Source: an uncultured Acetatifactor sp. (lineage in GTDB: Bacteria > Bacillota > Clostridia > Lachnospirales > Lachnospiraceae). Taken from it: 64,000 bases of DNA. The translations under genes were made by a program, and so were the position numbers. Below, in pieces: positions 34,528 to 43,182 of this stretch. The DNA lies in contig CAJTMX010000023.1 of assembly GCA_910577235.1 (NCBI GenBank), forward strand, positions 4,840-68,839, read 5' to 3'. Every line of letters begins with the position of its first letter. Position 1 is the stretch's first letter. Below the pieces are notes generated by a model. It was not told the origin of the DNA and did no database searches. It saw nothing but the letters and a program-made list of their open reading frames with translations.

Positions 34528-35502
34528 ATGGAGAAAGAATTAAAAACAATCGGCGTGTTGACCAGCGGCGGCGACGCTCCCGGAATGAATGCGGCCATCC
34601 GTGCGGTGACGCGTACAGCCATAGCCAGAGGTCTTAAGGTAAAAGGAATCAAGAAGGGCTACAACGGCCTGTTAAACGAAGAGATCATAGATATGCGTCC
34701 CAAGGATGTGTCCGATATCATCCAGAGGGGAGGCACCATACTGGGCACTGCCCGCTGCATGGAGTTCAAGACCACGGAGGGACAGCAGAAGGGTGCGGAG
34801 ATATGCAGAAAGCATGGCATTGACGGCATCGTAGTCATCGGCGGAGACGGTTCTTACCGGGGCGCGCAGAAGCTGGCCCGGCTGGGGATCAACACGGTAG
34901 GGCTGCCCGGCACCATCGATCTGGACATATCCTGTACCGATTATACCATCGGCTTTGATACGGCAATAAACACTGCCATGCAGGCTATTGATAAGGTAAA
35001 GGACACTTCCTCCTCCCATGAGCGTTGCAGTATCATCGAAGTTATGGGCCGCAACGCCGGTTACATCGCTCTGTGGTGCGGCATCGCCAATGGTGCCGAG
35101 GATATTTTGCTGCCGGAGAAATATGACTACAACGAGCAGGCCATTATCAACAACATTATTGACAGCCGCAAAAAGGGCAAGAGTCATCATCTGATCATCA
35201 ATGCGGAGGGCATCGGGCATTCCGTTTCCATGGCCAGACGTATCGAGGCGGCCACCGGCATTGAAACCCGCGCCACTATTTTGGGCTACATGCAGCGAGG
35301 GGGTAATCCCACCTGTAAAGACCGCTATTATGCATCTATTATGGGTGCATATGCGGTGGATATCCTGCTACAGGGTAAGACCAACAGGGTTGTGGGCTAT
35401 CGCCACGGCGAGTTTGTGGATTTTGATATCGAGGAAGCATTGAATATGCAGAAAAGCATTGACCCCTACCAGCTTGAGGTGTCAAGGATTCTGTCTATTT
35501 AA
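34528..35502 (+). CDS. pfkA: ATP-dependent 6-phosphofructokinase
   Basis: Protein of 324 residues, the usual bacterial length. It phosphorylates fructose-6-phosphate in glycolysis. GVLTSGGDAPGMNAAIRAV is the ATP site start, GGDGSYRGA the phosphate loop, and PGTIDLDISCTDYTIGFDTA the substrate loop. The canonical motif in E. coli is PGTIDND; here Leu replaces Asn while both aspartates remain. I believe this variant is common in Lachnospiraceae. AGGAGG precedes the ATG, and a strong terminator follows. Glycine-containing ATP sites favour ATP over pyrophosphate as donor (inference). Confidence 0.95.
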   Translation: MEKELKTIGVLTSGGDAPGMNAAIRAVTRTAIARGLKVKGIKKGYNGLLNEEIIDMRPKDVSDIIQRGGTILGTARCMEFKTTEGQQKGAEICRKHGIDGIVVIGGDGSYRGAQKLARLGINTVGLPGTIDLDISCTDYTIGFDTAINTAMQAIDKVKDTSSSHERCSIIEVMGRNAGYIALWCGIANGAEDILLPEKYDYNEQAIINNIIDSRKKGKSHHLIINAEGIGHSVSMARRIEAATGIETRATILGYMQRGGNPTCKDRYYASIMGAYAVDILLQGKTNRVVGYRHGEFVDFDIEEALNMQKSIDPYQLEVSRILSI

Positions 35503-35519
35503 GAGTATAGAGATGGCAG

Positions 35520-35564
35520 ACAGCTGTTATACCGCCGCAGAGGCTGTGTATAACAGCTGTTTTG
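35520..35564 (+). terminator. intrinsic terminator after pfkA
   Basis: Perfect 13-bp stem ACAGCTGTTATAC (35520-35532) with GTATAACAGCTGT (35548-35560), followed by TTTT. Confidence 0.9.
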
Positions 35565-35588
35565 TTACTTTGGCGGGCAGGGGGTGAG

Positions 35589-36416
35589 ATGATGATCACG
35601 AGCACATCCAATCAGAAGGTAAAACAGATCGCGCAGTGGCAGACCAAGGCGAAACAGCGCAGGCAGGACGATGTCTTTCTGGCGGAGGGACTGAAAATGT
35701 ATGAGGAGGCTCCCCTGGAGCTGATCCGGGAAGTGTACTTGACAGAGAGTCTGCTGAAACAGCTGGAAAGCCGTAAAACAGCGGATGACAGGACATATGA
35801 TAAAGCGTGGCATATAGAGGAAAAGCTGAAACGCACCGGCTACGAGACGGTTGCGGAGGAGGTCTTTCGCCGTATGTCCGACACCCAGACACCCCAGGGG
35901 ATACTCACTGTGCTGCGCAGGCCCGTCTATGAAACCGGGCAGCTTTTGCGGGGAGACAAAACGCTGCTTTTGCTGCTGGAGGATATTCAGGACCCGGGCA
36001 ATCTGGGTACCATGCTGCGCACCGGAGAAGGGGCTGGGATAACAGGTGTTATCATGTCTTCTCAAACAGTGGACATCTATAATCCCAAGACCATCCGGGC
36101 CACTATGGGCTCCATATACCGGGTTCCTTTTCTGTATGTGGAGGATATGGGGGAGGCGGTGAGGACATTGCAGAAAAACAGTGTCCGTGTCTACGCGGCG
36201 CATCTGCGGGGGGAGACATATTACAGCAGTCTTTCGTTCCGGGAGGGCACGGCTTTTCTGATCGGCAATGAGGGCAAGGGTCTTCGCCGGGAGACGGCGG
36301 AGCTGGCGGATTCCTATCTGAAGATACCCATGGAGGGGCAGGTGGAGTCTCTGAATGCAGCCATTGCGGCCTCTCTGTTGGTATACGAGGCACATAGGCA
36401 GAGACATGGACAATGA
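35589..36416 (+). CDS. TrmH/SpoU family RNA 2'-O-methyltransferase
   Basis: Protein of 275 residues. An N-terminal L30e-like substrate-binding domain (about 1-110) is followed by a SpoU methylase with the trefoil-knot motifs LEDIQDPGNLGTMLRTGEG (motif 1), IGNEGKGL (motif 2) and IPMEGQVESLNAAIAASLLV (motif 3). It methylates ribose 2'-hydroxyls of rRNA or tRNA using SAM; the target is not evident. Two adjacent ATGs at 35589 and 35592 follow GGGGGTGAG and either could be used. The next gene starts 15 bp after the stop, so the two are likely co-transcribed. Confidence 0.9.
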   Translation: MMITSTSNQKVKQIAQWQTKAKQRRQDDVFLAEGLKMYEEAPLELIREVYLTESLLKQLESRKTADDRTYDKAWHIEEKLKRTGYETVAEEVFRRMSDTQTPQGILTVLRRPVYETGQLLRGDKTLLLLLEDIQDPGNLGTMLRTGEGAGITGVIMSSQTVDIYNPKTIRATMGSIYRVPFLYVEDMGEAVRTLQKNSVRVYAAHLRGETYYSSLSFREGTAFLIGNEGKGLRRETAELADSYLKIPMEGQVESLNAAIAASLLVYEAHRQRHGQ

Positions 36417-36431
36417 AAAGGAGAAGATAAT

Positions 36432-37238
36432 ATGCAGACGGATAAAAAGATCGGTTTTATCGGATTGGGTAATATGGCGGCGGCTATGATCGGCGGTATG
36501 CTGCAAAAAGGGGTGGCCCGACCGGAAAATATCATTGGCTCTGCCCGCACCGCGGCTACTTGCCGGAGGGTGGCGGAGCAGTATGGCATTGTCACGTATT
36601 CTTCCAATATGGAGGTAGCACAGCAGGCGGAAATCCTGTTTCTCGCGGTGAAACCGCAGTTTTTCCCGGAGGTGATCGGGGAGATCAGGGACTGTGTGGG
36701 CTCCCAGACCGTGATCGTCAGTATTGCGGCGGGGAAGACTCTGGAGGAGATGGGCGGACTGTTTGGAGGAGAGCGGAAACTGGTGCGCTGTATGCCCAAC
36801 ACGCCTGCGCTGGTGCTGGAGGGATGTACCGGTGTGTGCCCGGGCGATGGGGTGAGCGGGGAGGAGCTGGAGGAGGTCTTGACGCTGTTGCGCAGCTTTG
36901 GCGTGGCCCAGCAGGTGCCGGAACATCTGATGGACGCGGTGGTAGGGGTCAGCGGCAGTTCCCCCGCCTATGTGTTTATGTTTTTGGAGGCCATGGCCGA
37001 TCAGGCGGTGGCGGCGGGTATGCCCAGAAAACAGGCGTATACTTTTGCGGCCCAGGCCGTAATGGGCAGCGCCAAGCTGATGCTGGAGACGGGCAAACAC
37101 CCGGGAGAGCTGAAAGATATGGTATGTTCTCCTGGGGGCACTACCATTCAGGCAGTGCGTGTTTTAGAGGAAAAAGGCCTGCGGGCGGCGGTGATGGACG
37201 CCATGGAGGCATGCATGGAGAAATCCAGAAATATGTGA
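36432..37238 (+). CDS. proC: pyrroline-5-carboxylate reductase
   Basis: Protein of 268 residues catalysing the last step of proline synthesis with NAD(P)H. The Rossmann motif GFIGLGNMAAAMIGGM is at the N terminus, LVRCMPNTPALVLEG in the middle, and the C-terminal dimer domain has VSGSSPAYVFMFLEAMAD and SPGGTTIQAVRVLEE. AAAAGGAGAAG gives the ribosome binding site. No proA or proB lies nearby. Confidence 0.95.
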   Translation: MQTDKKIGFIGLGNMAAAMIGGMLQKGVARPENIIGSARTAATCRRVAEQYGIVTYSSNMEVAQQAEILFLAVKPQFFPEVIGEIRDCVGSQTVIVSIAAGKTLEEMGGLFGGERKLVRCMPNTPALVLEGCTGVCPGDGVSGEELEEVLTLLRSFGVAQQVPEHLMDAVVGVSGSSPAYVFMFLEAMADQAVAAGMPRKQAYTFAAQAVMGSAKLMLETGKHPGELKDMVCSPGGTTIQAVRVLEEKGLRAAVMDAMEACMEKSRNM

Positions 37239-37242
37239 GGGG

Positions 37243-37271
37243 TTGACAAAACCATCCGCATCTGTTATCAT
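37243..37271 (+). promoter_or_regulatory. promoter of the SleB-like hydrolase gene
   Basis: Consensus TTGACA at 37243-37248, 17-bp spacer, TATCAT at 37266-37271. The leader contains the inverted pair TTGTAATAATT and AATTATTACAA shortly before the ribosome binding site, a possible operator or hairpin. Confidence 0.75.
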
Positions 37272-37357
37272 GTGCCTTGTAACAAAATTAACAATATTGT
37301 AATAATTTAGTTAATAAGTGGGAAAAATTATTACAAAATTTGTTGGAGGTAAAGGAA

Positions 37358-38434
37358 ATGGCAAAAGGCAAAAGGCTGTCTGTCATCCTTGCCGGAGTGC
37401 TGTTATTTGGCACGCTGGCAGGTAGCGCGGACATGACCGTAGAAGCTGGCGGCAATTCAGATTACCTGAATTTGATGAGCGGGGGTATGGCGGCACTGCT
37501 GGATTCCGACACAGAGAATGCGGAAGAGCTGATCAGCACCACGCAAAAGAGCCTCGACCTGAAAGCGGCGCAGGAAGAGGAACAGTGTACATTGGTGATG
37601 GCCAATGTGCGCAATGCTCTGAATGTCAGGGCAGATGCCAGCGAAGATGCGGAAAAGGTAGGAATGATATACAAAGACTGCGGAGGCACTATTTTAGAGC
37701 GGTCAAACGGCTGGACAAAGATTCAGTCCGGCGAGCTGGTCGGATGGGCCAAGGACGATTATCTGCTGTTCGACGAGGAGGCCAAAGAACTGGCGGCCAG
37801 CGTAGGCATCACCACGGCAACCGTGGATGCCGAGATGCTGAAGGTTCGCACGGAGCCGGATAAGAACGCGGATTTTTACGGAGTCCTGGCCAAAGATGAG
37901 ATCGTGGAAGTTATGGAAAGCGAGGAAGAGGACTGGGTACTCATCAATTATGAGGGGGAAGACGGTTATGTGTCCTCCGAGTTTGTCACCATCGACTTCA
38001 AGATAGACTATGGCGAGACCATGGAGGAGATCAAGGAGCGCGAGGAGGCCGAACGTGAGGCGAAACGCCATAAGAATTACGGCGAGTACACCACGGACGC
38101 GGACACCACGCTGCTGTTGGCGGCGCTGATCCAGTGCGAGGCCGGCGGCGAGAGCTACGAGGGCCAGCTGGCGGTGGGCGCGGTGGTCATGAACCGCGTA
38201 AGGAGCGGGGCATACCCCAACACCATCCACGGCGTCATCTATGCGTCGGGCCAGTTTACTCCGGCACAGAGCGGCAAGGTGAACAGAGTGTATGAGTCGG
38301 GTAAGATCAAGGAGAGCTGTATTCAGGCGGCGCAGGAGGCTCTGTCCGGCGTGTCCAATGTGGGTGACCTTACTCACTTCCGCCGAAACAACGGCCGTGA
38401 AGGTCTGGTGATCGGCAACCATGTATTTTATTAA
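37358..38434 (+). CDS. secreted cell wall hydrolase: two SH3 domains and a SleB/CwlJ catalytic domain
   Basis: Protein of 358 residues. A signal peptide (KGKRLSVILAGVLLFGTLAG) is followed by two bacterial SH3-type domains, each starting with a V-x-x-LN/LKVR pattern (NALNVRADASED and EMLKVRTEPDKN), an acidic/basic helical linker, and a C-terminal Hydrolase_2 domain (LAALIQCEAGGESYEGQLAV... to the end). SleB/CwlJ enzymes open spore cortex or vegetative wall peptidoglycan; with SH3 domains a vegetative wall role is possible. The ATG at 37358 follows GGAGGTAAAGG. Confidence 0.88.
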   Translation: MAKGKRLSVILAGVLLFGTLAGSADMTVEAGGNSDYLNLMSGGMAALLDSDTENAEELISTTQKSLDLKAAQEEEQCTLVMANVRNALNVRADASEDAEKVGMIYKDCGGTILERSNGWTKIQSGELVGWAKDDYLLFDEEAKELAASVGITTATVDAEMLKVRTEPDKNADFYGVLAKDEIVEVMESEEEDWVLINYEGEDGYVSSEFVTIDFKIDYGETMEEIKEREEAEREAKRHKNYGEYTTDADTTLLLAALIQCEAGGESYEGQLAVGAVVMNRVRSGAYPNTIHGVIYASGQFTPAQSGKVNRVYESGKIKESCIQAAQEALSGVSNVGDLTHFRRNNGREGLVIGNHVFY

Positions 38435-38499
38435 TGATTTTTTCTGCGGGCAATGAGTTTGTGTGCCGTGCCCGGATGAGTATTTGGCTATATGTCGCG

Positions 38500-38533
38500 A
38501 AAAGCACGATGGATTCGTCTATCGTGCTTTTTT
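38500..38533 (+). terminator. intrinsic terminator
   Basis: Stem AAAGCACGAT (38500-38509) with ATCGTGCTTT (38520-38529), followed by a run of seven T (38527-38533). Confidence 0.9.
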
Positions 38534-38626
38534 TCCAGTATAAAAAGATTGCGCGTCGGGCCGGAGTGTAGTATATTAGTTATAACCTCAAATTGTTGGG
38601 GAAGGAGCAAACAAAGGAGGATGCGT

Positions 38627-39103
38627 ATGGGAGAGGTTATTTTCTGGCTGGTCCTGCTGATCGTCTGTATCGGTGTGGAAGTGGCGACCATGGGCCTGAC
38701 GACTATCTGGTTTGCGGGCGGCGCGCTGGTAGCCATATTCCTGGCAGTGATAGGGGCGCCGATCTGGTTGCAGGCAACGGTCTTTATCGTGGTGTCTCTG
38801 GTACTGCTTTTCTTTACCAGGCCCGTTGCCGTAAAATATTTCAACAAGGACCGGGTGAAGACCAATGTGGAGAGCATGGTGGGGCGTCAGGCCATCGTGG
38901 TCAGTGAGATCGATAACCTGCAGGGCATTGGGCAGGTGACGGTGGGCGGCCAGGAATGGAGCGCCAGGAGCGCGGAGGAAAATGTAAAAATTGCCGTGGG
39001 GGCGGTTGTCATGGTGGTGGCTATCAACGGAGTGAAGTTGATCGTCCGGGATATATCCAGTGAACAGCTGCTGCATAAAACCTCACAGGCTGATGCCAAA
39101 TAG
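38627..39103 (+). CDS. NfeD-like membrane protein
   Basis: Protein of 158 residues. Three or four membrane helices (VIFWLVLLIVCIGVEVA, then IWFAGGALVAIFLAV, then WLQATVFIVVSLVLLFF) are followed by a soluble OB-fold typical of short NfeD proteins (GRQAIVVSEID... to VVMVVAINGVKLIV). The ATG at 38627 lies 6 bp after AAAGGAGG; the nearer ATG at 38621 touches the ribosome binding site. NfeD proteins partner with SPFH/stomatin proteins, which matches the gene 17 bp downstream. Confidence 0.85.
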   Translation: MGEVIFWLVLLIVCIGVEVATMGLTTIWFAGGALVAIFLAVIGAPIWLQATVFIVVSLVLLFFTRPVAVKYFNKDRVKTNVESMVGRQAIVVSEIDNLQGIGQVTVGGQEWSARSAEENVKIAVGAVVMVVAINGVKLIVRDISSEQLLHKTSQADAK

Positions 39104-39120
39104 GCAGAAGGAGGAAGGAA

Positions 39121-40062
39121 ATGGAAATTTTGGGTATTGTTTTAGTGGCACTGGTGATTTTGGTCTTATGCATTTTTGTATCCTGCATTAAGATCGTACC
39201 CCAGGCACAGGCTTTTGTCATGGAGCGTCTGGGCGCTTATCAGGGGACATGGTCGGTAGGCTTTCATGTTAAGATGCCTTTTCTGGACCGTGTTGCCAGG
39301 AGAGTGAATCTGAAGGAGCAGGTGGCTGATTTCCCGCCCCAGCCCGTGATCACCAAGGACAATGTAACCATGAGGATCGATACCGTGGTATTCTATCAGA
39401 TCACTGATCCCAAGCTGTTTACCTATGGCGTGGAGAATCCGATGATGGCTATTGAGAATCTGACGGCTACCACACTGCGTAATATCATCGGCGATCTGGA
39501 GTTGGATCAGACGCTGACCAGCCGCGAGACTATCAACACCAAGATGCGCGCGGCGCTGGATATCGCTACCGACCCCTGGGGTATCAAGGTAAACCGTGTG
39601 GAGCTTAAAAATATCATTCCACCCGCTGAGATCCAGAATGCCATGGAGAAACAGATGAAGGCGGAGCGTGAGAGACGTGAGGCCGTTACCCGGGCTGAGG
39701 GTGAAAAGAAGGCTAACATTCTGGAGGCGGAAGGTGCCAAGGAGTCCGCTATTCTGCGGGCTGAGGCGGATAAGCAGTCCGCGATCCTGAGAGCGGAGGC
39801 TCAGAAGGAGAAGATGATCCGCGAGGCGGAAGGTGAGGCGGAGGCCATCTTGAAGGTGCAGCAGGCCAATGCGGAAGGTATCCGTCTGCTTAAAGAGGCG
39901 GGAGCTGATGAGGCTGTGCTGAAGATTAAGAGTCTGGAGGCGTTCGAGAGAGTGGCGGACGGTAAGGCGACGACGATTCTGCTGCCTGCTGAGCTGCAGG
40001 GGATCGCGAGTATGGCTACGGCTTTTAAGACGGCTAGTCAGGGGCCGGTTGAGGGAAAGTGA
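39121..40062 (+). CDS. SPFH/stomatin-like membrane scaffold protein
   Basis: Protein of 313 residues. An N-terminal membrane helix (GIVLVALVILVLCIFVSC) precedes the Band 7 domain, with RLGAYQGTWSVGFHVKMPF and NVTMRIDTVVFYQITDP. A long Ala/Glu coiled coil follows (repeats of ILRAEADKQS-like units around residues 180-260), then a short C-terminal tail. Members of the QmcA/stomatin group oligomerise into membrane microdomains and control proteases and lipid order. Together with the upstream NfeD gene it forms the standard two-gene unit. GAAGGAGGAAGG is the ribosome binding site. Confidence 0.93.
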   Translation: MEILGIVLVALVILVLCIFVSCIKIVPQAQAFVMERLGAYQGTWSVGFHVKMPFLDRVARRVNLKEQVADFPPQPVITKDNVTMRIDTVVFYQITDPKLFTYGVENPMMAIENLTATTLRNIIGDLELDQTLTSRETINTKMRAALDIATDPWGIKVNRVELKNIIPPAEIQNAMEKQMKAERERREAVTRAEGEKKANILEAEGAKESAILRAEADKQSAILRAEAQKEKMIREAEGEAEAILKVQQANAEGIRLLKEAGADEAVLKIKSLEAFERVADGKATTILLPAELQGIASMATAFKTASQGPVEGK

Positions 40063-40093
40063 TTTCGGCTGGATTAGTTGATAGGGAGAGTTT

Positions 40094-40132
40094 GGGGAGC
40101 GGGCTGGATAGGGCTGGCTCCCCCCTTTTTTT
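40094..40132 (+). terminator. intrinsic terminator after the SPFH gene
   Basis: Stem GGGGAGC (40094-40100) with GCTCCCC (40117-40123), then CC and a run of seven T (40126-40132). Confidence 0.85.
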
Positions 40133-40148
40133 GGAGGCGGAGGGGGAC

Positions 40149-40383
40149 GGGCGGGGCCGGGGGCGTATGGGGGCTGCACGGCGCGGCTCGCTCGGGGGAT
40201 TTTACTAAGGGAGCAGGGGGAGGTTGCGGCGTGGGCCGGGGCGGCGATAACGCGCATCCGTGCGCGGTATCGCCTAAAATGGCCATCCGTGGCCATTTTA
40301 CCCTGGGGGACGGTCTGCTCCCTAAGTAAAATCAACCCTCGCTCACAGCGCCGTGCAGCCCCCATACGCCCCCGGCCCCGCCC
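40149..40383. repeat. nested palindromic element of about 235 bp
   Basis: Outer arms are a perfect 36-bp inverted repeat: 40149-40184 and 40348-40383 (ends GGGCGGGGCC / GGCCCCGCCC). An inner 19-bp pair, 40198-40216 with 40315-40333, has one mismatch. The centre has two stem-loops sharing the loop TCCG: GCGATAACGCGCA (40244-40256) with 40261-40273, and TAAAATGGCCA (40275-40285) with TGGCCATTTTA (40290-40300). As RNA the whole would fold into one branched structure. It has no protein-coding content I can support. Candidates are a non-autonomous mobile repeat, a structured RNA or a recombination scar. Confidence 0.85.
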
Positions 40384-40404
40384 TGTTTTCTGCTCGGTCG
40401 TTTT

Positions 40405-40692
40405 TGTCTCTCCTCGTTCTGGTGTTTGTTGGATTGAACTCGTTTTGTATATTCTGTTTTCTGTTGGCTGGCGCTTGTCATGGTTGTCTTGTTTCCTGCC
40501 CAATTGTTTATGTCTCGGCTCGCCTTGATTGTCGGATTGAATCGTTCCTGTCTCTCCTGGTTCTGATGCTTGTCAGATTGAACTCCTCTTGTATGCTCTG
40601 TATCCTGTTGACTGGCGCTCGCTTTGTTCGCCTTGTTTCCTGCCCAATTGTTCATGTCTCGGCTCGCCCTGATTGTCGGATTGATCCCGTCT
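40405..40692. repeat. 144-bp tandem repeat, two copies plus degenerate remnants to about 40800
   Basis: Unit 1 spans 40405-40548 and unit 2 40549-40692; both begin TGTCTCTCCT and both contain CTTGTTTCCTGCCCAATTGTT and ATGTCTCGGCTCGCC. Inside each unit a motif like TTGTCGGATTGA recurs, so the array probably grew from a shorter repeat. Broken copies continue to near 40800. The length is a multiple of three and the minus strand stays open across two units, but the third unit shifts frame, so I treat it as non-coding. Confidence 0.8.
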
Positions 40693-40911
40693 CGTATGTT
40701 CTGTTTTCTGTCCGCTGGTGTTTGGCTCGTCTGTTTTGCTGCTTGCCCTTTTGCCCTGTCTGGCTGTTTGAATGTCTGATTGTCCTTGTTTCGCCTTGTA
40801 CTGTAGCCGCTGAGTTGAGTTGTCCTTCTTAGTGGTAAATGTTTTAAAGGATGTCGCTAAAATAAACTGGCGGTAGGCGTACCGGTAGTTGTCGATTGTG
40901 GGACAGAACTC

Positions 40912-40940
40912 TTGAAAAAGTGCTGGAAATGCAGTATAGT
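40912..40940 (+). promoter_or_regulatory. argF promoter
   Basis: TTGAAA at 40912-40917, 17-bp spacer, TATAGT at 40935-40940. The gene starts about 50 bp downstream. Confidence 0.6.
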
Positions 40941-40990
40941 AGTTCATATCTAAAAGAAAACATGGCATGGATATGCGGAAAGAGGATGAG

Positions 40991-42001
40991 ATGGATTTGC
41001 AGGGACGGGATTTTTTGAAACTGTTGGATTTTAGCGGGGAGGAGATCATGTATCTGCTGGATCTGGCGGCGGAGCTTAAGGAGAAAAAAAAGAAGGGGAT
41101 ACCTGTGGATACGCTGCGGGGTAAGAATGTGGCGCTGATCTTTGAGAAGACCAGCACCAGGACCCGGTGCGCTTTTGAGGTGGCCGCTCATGACCTGGGG
41201 ATGGGGAGTACTTATCTGGACCCCAGCAGCTCCCAGATCGGTAAGAAGGAGAGTATCGCGGATACGGCCAAGGTGCTGGCCGGGATGTTTGAAGGAATTG
41301 AATACCGGGGGTATGGGCAGGATATTGTGGAGGAACTTGCCAAGTATTCCAAGGTTCCGGTGTGGAACGGTCTGACCAATGAGTTTCATCCTACACAGAT
41401 GCTGGCGGATGCTTTGACTATACGGGAGCATTTCGGATATCTGAAGGGGATAAAGCTTACTTATATGGGGGATGCCCGGTACAATACAGGTAATTCGCTG
41501 ATGGTTCTGTGCGCCAAGCTGGGGATGCATTTTACGGCATGCACCAGCGCCAAGTATTTTCCAGACGGGGAGCTGGTGAAACTGTGTGGGGAGTTGGCGG
41601 CGTTAAGCGGCGGCAGTATTACTCTCACCGAGGATGTGGAGGTCGGAACCAAGGGCGCGGATGTGATCAGCACCGATGTGTGGGTGTCCATGGGCGAGCC
41701 GGATGAGATCTGGGCGGAGCGTATCGCAGATCTGAAGGAGTATCAGGTGAATAAAAGGGTTATGGACAATGCGGGTCCCCAGGCCGTTTTCATGCACTGT
41801 CTTCCTGCGTTCCACGATCTGAAGACCAAGATCGGCGCAGAGGTGGGGAAGAAGTTCGGTATCACAGAGATGGAGGTTACGGACGAGGTGTTTTCCTCCG
41901 GTCAGTCTCTGGTGTTTGAGGAGGCCGAGAACCGTATGCATACCATCAAGGCGGTGATGGCGGCCACGTTGGGCTGGGACCACGGGACAAGCGGTAGATG
42001 A
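40991..42001 (+). CDS. argF: ornithine carbamoyltransferase
   Basis: Protein of 336 residues that joins carbamoyl phosphate and ornithine to citrulline. The carbamoyl phosphate loop is STRTRCAFE, the ornithine-binding motif is MHCLPAFHD, and FHPTQMLADALT is the shared transcarbamoylase motif. I chose the ATG at 40991 because it gives the conserved start MDLQGRDFLKLLDF and follows GAAAGAGGATG; an ATG at 40967 would add eight residues. The stop overlaps the next gene. It could act in arginine synthesis or in arginine deiminase catabolism; no other arg or arc gene is nearby to decide. Confidence 0.95.
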   Translation: MDLQGRDFLKLLDFSGEEIMYLLDLAAELKEKKKKGIPVDTLRGKNVALIFEKTSTRTRCAFEVAAHDLGMGSTYLDPSSSQIGKKESIADTAKVLAGMFEGIEYRGYGQDIVEELAKYSKVPVWNGLTNEFHPTQMLADALTIREHFGYLKGIKLTYMGDARYNTGNSLMVLCAKLGMHFTACTSAKYFPDGELVKLCGELAALSGGSITLTEDVEVGTKGADVISTDVWVSMGEPDEIWAERIADLKEYQVNKRVMDNAGPQAVFMHCLPAFHDLKTKIGAEVGKKFGITEMEVTDEVFSSGQSLVFEEAENRMHTIKAVMAATLGWDHGTSGR

Positions 42002-42975
42002 AGGCGGAGATACTGGCTCTGTTGCGGGAGAGCGGAGATTTTATATCGGGGCAGGAGTTGTGCAGCCGTTTCGGCGTGACCCGGGCCGCTGTGTGGAAGG
42101 CTATAGGGCAATTGAAAAAAGAGGGGTATGAGATCGAGGCGGTGCAGAATCGGGGCTATAAGCTGGCGGCAGCGGAGGTCTATGGGGAAAATGAGCTGCG
42201 CAGCCGTATTCATACCCTATGGGCAGGGTCGGAGCTGCATTTTCACCGGATAACCGGTTCTACCAATCTGTTGGCGAAACAGGCGGGGGAGGAGGGCGCG
42301 CCCCACGGCTCGCTGTTTGTGGCGGATGAGCAGACCGCCGGACGGGGCAGACGGGGCAGGAGTTGGCAGTCGCCTCCGGGAGCCAATATCTATTTTACTA
42401 TATTGCTGCGCCCTGAGCTTGCGCCGGATCAGGCGTCCATGCTGACATTGGTGATGGCTCACAGCGTGGCGGACGCCATAGGGCGGTATACCGGTCTGGA
42501 GTCGGAGATCAAATGGCCCAATGATGTGCTGCTGGATGATAAAAAGATCTGCGGTATTTTGACGGAGATGAGCCTGGAGCGGGAATTTATTCACTATGTG
42601 GTCTGCGGCGTGGGGATCAATGTGGCCGATCAGGACTTTCCGGAGGGTGTCAGGGAGCATGCCACCGCTGTGGAGTCTGTCTGGGGAAGGCGGGTTTCCA
42701 AGGGGGAGCTGTTACAGTATGTGATGGAGGCATTTGAGAGGGACTATGACGCCTTTGTAGCGGCGGGAGATCTGACACCGCTGCTGGAGAGTTATAACGG
42801 GCGGCTGGTGAATCTGGGCCGCAGGGTGCGGGTGCTGGACCCCAAAGGAGAATGGGAGGGCACGGCCCTGGGCATCAATGCCCGGGGAGAACTGTTGGTG
42901 GAGGATGAGTCGGGCGCTGTGGCGGCTGTGTTCGCAGGAGAGGTGTCCGTTCGGGGGATTTATGGATATGTGTAG
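41998..42975 (+). CDS. birA: biotin-protein ligase and biotin operon repressor
   Basis: Protein of 325 residues. The N-terminal winged helix (ISGQELCSRFGVTRAAVWKA) can bind a biotin operator; the catalytic domain has TAGRGRRGRSWQSPPGANIY (biotinyl-AMP loop) and IKWPNDVLLDDKKICGIL, and a C-terminal SH3-like domain follows. It attaches biotin to carboxylase carrier proteins. Its ATG overlaps the argF stop (ATGA), so it is translated together with argF although the functions are unrelated. Confidence 0.95.
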   Translation: MKAEILALLRESGDFISGQELCSRFGVTRAAVWKAIGQLKKEGYEIEAVQNRGYKLAAAEVYGENELRSRIHTLWAGSELHFHRITGSTNLLAKQAGEEGAPHGSLFVADEQTAGRGRRGRSWQSPPGANIYFTILLRPELAPDQASMLTLVMAHSVADAIGRYTGLESEIKWPNDVLLDDKKICGILTEMSLEREFIHYVVCGVGINVADQDFPEGVREHATAVESVWGRRVSKGELLQYVMEAFERDYDAFVAAGDLTPLLESYNGRLVNLGRRVRVLDPKGEWEGTALGINARGELLVEDESGAVAAVFAGEVSVRGIYGYV

Positions 42976-43010
42976 GAAATGAAGGGCGGACAAGGTGCGT
43001 CCGATATGGA

Positions 43011-43090
43011 TTTTTTGAGGGAAGAGTGCCGCGAATAGGGACGCGTCGAATTTGATGAGGGCAAAATGCCGCGAACAGGGATGCATCGGA
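43011..43090. repeat. 40-bp tandem duplication
   Basis: Two adjacent 40-bp units, 43011-43050 and 43051-43090, sharing GAGGG, TGCCGCGAA, AGGGA and TCG blocks at the same offsets, with about nine differences. It lies between birA and the next gene, and an apparent early start codon (43066) falls inside the second unit. Confidence 0.7.
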
Positions 43091-43182
43091 TTGTTGCAGA
43101 CAGGGTTATAGCGGATTTGAGGGCAGCAGGTACACCGGAGCTGTTGAATATGGTAATGAGGGATATGCGGGGAAAGAGTGGG

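Noticed and set aside
40332..40655. Repetitive minus-strand protein with 48-residue units
   Set aside because: The frame is open only because the 144-bp repeat length is a multiple of three; the third unit is out of frame, and it runs into the palindrome; no ribosome binding site.
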